Assembly: GCF_001890385.1 (NCBI RefSeq)
Contig: NZ_CP018221.1
Location: forward strand, 1,785,501-1,849,500
Length of the DNA: 64,000 bases
Origin: Tardibacter chloracetimidivorans
Lineage (GTDB): Bacteria; Pseudomonadota; Alphaproteobacteria; Sphingomonadales; Sphingomonadaceae
Direction: 5' to 3'
Made by a program: the position numbers and the translations under genes. The notes beneath the pieces were generated by a model. It saw only the letters and a list, made by a program, of their open reading frames with translations. It did not search any database and was not told the DNA's origin. How positions within the stretch are numbered: the first letter of the stretch is position 1; every line of letters begins with the position of its first letter. Shown here piece after piece: positions 61,085 through 64,000 of the stretch.

Positions 61085-61206
61085 CACTTCATCCCGGCCG
61101 CGATCCACATGGCAGCTTGAGCCTTCGTCTTGAAGCCGCGCTTTATGGTCGTGCCGTCCTCATCGAAGACAAACCAATCGCCTTCAGGGGTGAAGCTGAT
61201 GTTCAT
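61084..61206 (-). CDS. 40-residue phage protein ahead of terS
   Basis: The frame MNISFTPEGDWFVFDEDGTT continues IKRGFKTKAQAAMWIAAGMK. GGAGG sits four bases ahead of the ATG and the stop overlaps the terS start (TGATG). The length and coupling leave little doubt that it is a gene; its function is unknown. Similar two-strand, one-helix peptides occur in many phages. Between 61207 and 61346 no start codon with a ribosome site was found. Confidence 0.75.
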   Translation of the reverse strand: MNISFTPEGDWFVFDEDGTTIKRGFKTKAQAAMWIAAGMK

Positions 61207-61346
61207 TGAACCTCCAGAAGTTCGGCATTCGCAATCTTACCGCTGATCAACGGCCGAGAGCCGCGCGCGCCACGGTTTACCCTATGCGGGAGAATGCGCT
61301 TCGCAGCGGCTGCCGTTGTCCGCTGTCAGGTAGGCGCGCAATGAAA

Positions 61347-61622
61347 CTAAGCAGCGACCGCTATGACCTTATGGCCTGGGATCACATTGAACTGGCGTGG
61401 CGTAAGAGCTGGAACGTAGAAGGTATCGCCATTGCCATCCGGAGCCGCCCCGAACTCAACACGGCAAGCGGTGTCGCTGTCGATCTCCACGTAGGACGTG
61501 CCGCCGCCGAACGCAGCAGAAGCAGCGCCGCCGATCGTGAGCGACTGTTGCTCGCGAGGCGGGACAGGCGGCACATTGGCGCGGTCCCGAACCTGCGCAA
61601 GCTCTGTAACGATGACAGCCAT
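61347..61622 (-). CDS. Hypothetical phage protein, 91 residues
   Basis: It starts MAVIVTELAQVRDRANVPPV and is beta-rich (TSYVEIDSDTACRVEFGAAP and a closing KVIAVAA). Not recognised; possibly a small structural protein. GAGGAGG lies five bases before the ATG at 61622. A 133-base gap to the next gene includes an AT-rich stretch. Confidence 0.7.
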   Translation of the reverse strand: MAVIVTELAQVRDRANVPPVPPREQQSLTIGGAASAAFGGGTSYVEIDSDTACRVEFGAAPDGNGDTFYVPALTPRQFNVIPGHKVIAVAA

Positions 61623-61755
61623 CAGTCCTCCTCGCCCATCAACTTGACAGGCTGAATGCAAAAAGCCCCGGCGGTTTCCCGTCGAGGCTTCGGAGCGCCC
61701 TAGGCGCAGTGATCCATGTAAGAGATTTGATACACTTAGCTGCGCACGGTGTCAA

Positions 61756-62289
61756 TCACATGCCACGCCACATCGCAATCAGGCTGGCGACCATCGCAAC
61801 GCAGGTCTTCGCTGCGTCCACAGCGGAGCGCTTGTTCGTGGATAGCGACGAACCCGCCGTGCCTGCCTCCTGATCGAACCGACAGACGTTTTCGAACACA
61901 TCCCAGTATTTCGCCGGGATGCGGCGCTTGAACGTCGACAGTTCAGACAGCGCTTCTTGCTGACTCCAGCCCAATGGCGCATCGATCCGATCGGTTCCAG
62001 GCTGAAGCGCCACCAACCCGTCAGCGCGCAGCCAGAGCGTCTGGCAATAGCGCACAGCGGCTTTCTGTGGTTCGGCAAAGAGCATGTTCGGGCTTTCGTT
62101 CATCCATCGCTCAATGGCCGTGCCGCCCCTGTTGAGCATGACCTTGACCATGCTGTTGCGCCTGCCGCCCAATTCGCCTGTCAGGTCGACGACGGTTGAT
62201 GGTTCGTACATCCCATGAGCGCGGGCGAACTCGTTCACCTCGCCGAGATTTTCTTCAACCTTGCGCTTTGCTCGTACCCGCTTTGCCAT
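61756..62289 (-). CDS. Hypothetical phage protein, 177 residues
   Basis: Not recognised. A mostly helical, basic start (MAKRVRAKRKVEENLGEVNE) is followed by hydrophilic helices and ends in the more hydrophobic TCVAMVASLIAMWRGM. It contains FKRRIPAKYWDVFENVCRFD, a segment I have the impression recurs in alphaproteobacterial prophages. GGGGG is found about eleven bases ahead. It follows a run of membrane microproteins. Confidence 0.65.
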   Translation of the reverse strand: MAKRVRAKRKVEENLGEVNEFARAHGMYEPSTVVDLTGELGGRRNSMVKVMLNRGGTAIERWMNESPNMLFAEPQKAAVRYCQTLWLRADGLVALQPGTDRIDAPLGWSQQEALSELSTFKRRIPAKYWDVFENVCRFDQEAGTAGSSLSTNKRSAVDAAKTCVAMVASLIAMWRGM

Positions 62290-62295
62290 GTGTGG

Positions 62296-62376
62296 TTATC
62301 CCCCGAAATAATGTGGATAGAGAACGAACCCGATCAGGAAACCGAGCGCCAAAAGAACCACGTCCAGTCTGTCCAT
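62296..62376 (-). CDS. 26-residue membrane peptide
   Basis: MDRLDVVLLALGFLIGFVLY followed by PHYFGG: one membrane helix. The ATG overlaps the stop of the 43-residue gene (TGATG) and GGAAGG is close by. Probably real because of its coupling. Confidence 0.6.
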   Translation of the reverse strand: MDRLDVVLLALGFLIGFVLYPHYFGG

Positions 62377-62507
62377 CACCCTTCCTTCCGTGCCAACCCC
62401 AAGATGACTAATAAGGCGGCACCGAATATGGACATCGTCACCATGTCCTGTGACAGCAGGGATAAAACCCCGCAGGTCATTCCTGCCACAAATGCACGGG
62501 CGCTCAT
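62376..62507 (-). CDS. 43-residue membrane peptide
   Basis: It starts MSARAFVAGMTCGVLSLLSQ and has a second hydrophobic part (MSIFGAALLVILGLA) and a basic end: two possible membrane segments, so perhaps holin-like. GGACGGAG lies ahead of the ATG at 62507, which overlaps the preceding stop as ATGA. Confidence 0.6.
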   Translation of the reverse strand: MSARAFVAGMTCGVLSLLSQDMVTMSIFGAALLVILGLARKEG

Positions 62508-62656
62508 TCTCCGTCCTTCCGTGTCGGAAGGGATGCGGCCAACCTCCAAATGCGCTTTCCAAGGTCGATCAAGCAAAGCGGGAGGATGATTGAAAACCAG
62601 AACCCAAGACCGATTGCGAACCCAGCCTGGATCAATGGATTGATGCTGATCGTCAT
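62504..62656 (-). CDS. 50-residue membrane protein
   Basis: It starts MTISINPLIQAGFAIGLGFW, continues FSIILPLCLIDLGKRIWRLA and ends in a basic soluble tail. One long membrane helix. AGGAGG stands eight bases ahead of the ATG at 62656. It overlaps the previous and following genes by four bases. Confidence 0.65.
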   Translation of the reverse strand: MTISINPLIQAGFAIGLGFWFSIILPLCLIDLGKRIWRLAASLPTRKDGE

Positions 62657-62913
62657 TCTCTATCCTCCTGTGAGAGAGCGGCTTTGATCATGGCTTTCCA
62701 GAGATCGCCAATATCCCGATACGCCATTTCCCCGAGGCGGGGCGGGATAGATAAGCGCATCTCATAAGTAGGTTCGCGCATTGCTTCGATCACGGCGCGG
62801 GCGGCTTCTCGACACTTGGCGCGGTACTCCGGCGGGCCGGCATCGAACGCATGAACGCCGCTGAGAAAGGGATCGAGCGCGCGGGCGCAGCGCGTCACCA
62901 TGTCGTTAGCCAC
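62653..62913 (-). CDS. Hypothetical phage protein, 86 residues
   Basis: Not recognised. Helical, acidic C-terminus (DIGDLWKAMIKAALSQEDRE), with two cysteines. The start is a GTG at 62913 supported by AGGAGG five bases ahead; the gene overlaps its neighbour by eight bases. Confidence 0.65.
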   Translation of the reverse strand: MANDMVTRCARALDPFLSGVHAFDAGPPEYRAKCREAARAVIEAMREPTYEMRLSIPPRLGEMAYRDIGDLWKAMIKAALSQEDRE

Positions 62914-63127
62914 CGTGACCCTCCTTTTGGATTGCCCGCCAGTTCGATGCCCACGGACTGGTTGGATCGACGGCGAGGCGGGTGTTTTCTGTTACCGCGC
63001 CAATCTGCGCATCGACACGCTGCAAAATGGCGCTCGGTTGCGTGTAGAAGCCGATCACCTCCCAACGCGTCCCATCTTCGTGGATGAGCATGTCGCCGGT
63101 CTTGGCGCTTGCCATGTCATTCGCCAT
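62906..63127 (-). CDS. Hypothetical phage protein, 73 residues
   Basis: Not recognised. It begins MANDMASAKTGDMLIHEDGT and looks like a small beta barrel (RWEVIGFYTQPSAILQRVDA). Start at 63127 (overlap of 11 bases) or at 63115 (directly after the preceding stop). Confidence 0.65.
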   Translation of the reverse strand: MANDMASAKTGDMLIHEDGTRWEVIGFYTQPSAILQRVDAQIGAVTENTRLAVDPTSPWASNWRAIQKEGHGG

Positions 63128-63335
63128 TGGACTTAGCCTTGTTGGCCTTGCGGGTAGCTGCTGCTTTCCTGCTACGCTCTGACCTCTGGGCTGCGGTGAG
63201 AGAGAAGTTGGTGCGCCATTGCTCGTTTCTCACGATGCGCTCTTTCGGCCACGGCCAGCGCACAGGCTCAACGTGGAAATCTTCCCAGCGTGGTGCCGGG
63301 CGGAACCAGTTCAGAAGCTTATTGAAAATGCTCAT
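63117..63335 (-). CDS. Basic phage protein, 72 residues
   Basis: Not recognised. The first part contains PAPRWEDFHVEPVRWPWPKE, and the C-terminal tail is strongly basic (RSERSRKAAATRKANKAKSN), suggesting nucleic-acid binding. The start overlaps the preceding stop as ATGA. Confidence 0.65.
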   Translation of the reverse strand: MSIFNKLLNWFRPAPRWEDFHVEPVRWPWPKERIVRNEQWRTNFSLTAAQRSERSRKAAATRKANKAKSNGE

Positions 63336-63571
63336 GAGAACGTCTCATCTACCGTGGCGTCCTGCGCATCGATATTGATCGTGCGGTCGCCGTTGATGAC
63401 ACAGTGCTGGATTGTCACTGCCTCGATCTTCGCCATGCGGGACAGCGCCTTGATCGCACATCGCTTCGTTTCCTGATCGCCCGACGCTTCCATGATGCGG
63501 ACAAGCGCGTCCGTGAGAGGCGAGAGGCTTTCAGGCGTCGTCTGCGTTCCAATCATCATTGCGTTCTGCAC
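63332..63571 (-). CDS. Hypothetical phage protein, 79 residues
   Basis: Not recognised. Helical first half (TDALVRIMEASGDQETKRCA) and a beta-like end (NGDRTINIDAQDATVDETFS). The start is a GTG at 63571 with GGAG eight bases ahead. It follows the helicase stop by 31 bases. Confidence 0.6.
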   Translation of the reverse strand: MQNAMMIGTQTTPESLSPLTDALVRIMEASGDQETKRCAIKALSRMAKIEAVTIQHCVINGDRTINIDAQDATVDETFS

Positions 63572-63602
63572 GTCATTTCTCCTTCGTTCATGGGGTTATC
63601 CG

Positions 63603-64000
63603 TTATGCGTCCGCGAACTCATCAACCCATTCGTGATAGGTCGAAGTGCGCCAGTCGTAGTTGAGTGTGACCCTTGCCTCCTCGCCGGGAAGACCCATGC
63701 GAACCTTGGTCACAAGCACGTCGATGCAGTTGCGCTCAGGGTGGTCTTTCGGGAGGTTCTTTTTCGGGCGGTGAACGACAAAACCATAGTCCGGCTTGTT
63801 CGCCCAATGCGCCGATCCTGAAATGCTGTAGAGGCCGGGGATGGGCAGTTTCGCCCCTACCATCTGAGGCTTTGCCGGGTGGGCTATGATCCACAGCGCC
63901 ACGTCATACCGGCGTGCGAAGCGCTTCATCATCCGGATAGCGCGTGATGTGTAATCCGTCTCGCTTTCGTCCGACTTGCGCTTGTGGTCCAGCTCGTTCC
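63603..64000 (-). CDS. Phage replicative helicase (DnaB/T7 gp4-type), C-terminal part
   Basis: The frame is open to the right edge, so only about 131 C-terminal residues are visible. They read ELDHKRKSDESETDYTSRAI, then RFARRYDVALWIIAHPAKPQ, then a basic strand-rich end with VLVTKVRMGLPGEEARVTLN. This is the end of the RecA-like helicase domain of primase-helicases of Twinkle/gp4 type (the AHPxK sensor and the KVR motif). The N-terminal part, including the Walker A, lies outside the window. Confidence 0.8.
   Translation of the reverse strand, partial: NELDHKRKSDESETDYTSRAIRMMKRFARRYDVALWIIAHPAKPQMVGAKLPIPGLYSISGSAHWANKPDYGFVVHRPKKNLPKDHPERNCIDVLVTKVRMGLPGEEARVTLNYDWRTSTYHEWVDEFADA

Larger units (their letters stand above)
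25394..64000. mobile_element. Podovirus-type prophage, right end outside window
   Basis: From just beyond the tRNA to the right edge every recognisable gene is phage-like, apart from one later IS insertion. The left arm (+) holds nucleases and small zinc-finger proteins. The right arm (-) holds helicase, terminases, T7-type portal, scaffold, capsid, tail tubes A/B, ejection proteins, tail spike and a lysis cassette. The left boundary lies between 25362 and 25541 and is set only by gene content; no repeat of the attachment site, integrase or repressor was found in the window. Confidence 0.85.

Noticed and set aside
61207-61346. Minus-strand open stretch reading ...VNRGARGSRPLISGKIANAE... up to the 40-residue gene
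   Set aside because: The translation looks protein-like, but there is no ATG or GTG start and only a late TTG without a ribosome site; it could be a remnant of an older gene.
1-64000. CRISPR array, rRNA genes and classical riboswitches
   Set aside because: I saw no regularly spaced repeats, no rRNA sequence and no conserved riboswitch core anywhere in the window.
25394-64000. Integrase, repressor, and right attachment site of the prophage
   Set aside because: I looked for tyrosine- or serine-recombinase motifs and for a repeat of the tRNA segment but found none; they probably lie to the right of the window.

Overview
The window is high-GC chromosomal DNA of an alphaproteobacterium, most likely a sphingomonad (Sphingomonadaceae). 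The supporting features are a PEP-CTERM protein of the PExxxW type, an HWE-family sensor kinase paired with a single-domain receiver, an otsB-GH15-otsA trehalose operon and an entericidin-like lipoprotein. Positions 1-25.3 kb are host chromosome. About 25.4 kb to the right edge is a prophage whose right end lies outside the window.

Host part. A yeaH/spoVR stress pair (left end cut by the window) is followed by an MgtC/DUF4010 membrane protein. Next come a receiver plus HWE kinase operon, an MFS exporter with an extra C-terminal domain, and a stress-type SDR. Small stress-like genes, a GH130-like beta-propeller protein, an MscS channel, an alpha/beta hydrolase and a PEP-CTERM exported protein follow. 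A sugar cluster comes next: glk, divergent from otsB - GH15 - otsA, whose genes overlap and are probably translationally coupled. Together they could form a trehalose synthesis and breakdown cycle. After a DUF1993 gene, an entericidin and a 28-residue membrane peptide comes the potassium importer kup. Divergent from kup is an unusual one-piece regulator that joins a KdpD-like membrane/GAF sensor directly to a KdpE-like winged helix, without a phosphoacceptor histidine or ATPase domain. An HxlR regulator, decayed NTF2-like and SDR genes, and tRNA-Arg(CCT) close the host part.

Prophage, left arm (25.5-33.7 kb, + strand). This is a tightly overlapping run of about twenty small genes: two related HNH nucleases with C-terminal helix-turn-helix segments, an XF1762-type acyltransferase-like protein, a DUF1643 protein, a cytosine-methylase-like protein, a DHH/DHHA1 phosphoesterase, several CxxC zinc-finger proteins and a coiled-coil protein.

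Prophage, right arm (33.7-64 kb, - strand). Read in transcription order from the right edge, it holds a replicative helicase (cut by the edge), small membrane and accessory proteins, and the small terminase. These are followed by the large terminase, a tandem pair of basic microproteins, portal, a Bbp19-like protein, scaffold, capsid, a small capsid-adjacent protein, tail tubes A and B, an acyltransferase-like protein, ejection proteins, tail spike, tail proteins and a complete lysis cassette. The order and families are those of a podovirus of the T7/BPP-1 type, although it is carried here as a prophage; no phage RNA polymerase and no integrase are visible in this window. One 893-residue tail gene is broken by a 1,150-bp IS1595-family element with a perfect 8-bp target duplication. 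The capsid gene has its own near-consensus sigma-70 promoter and tandem terminators. A 15-bp core of that promoter recurs upstream of the only rightward gene in the right arm, a secreted-protein candidate (moron).

Limits. Functions were assigned by reading motifs and gene order, without database searches. The exact prophage left boundary, the integrase and the right attachment site could not be established.
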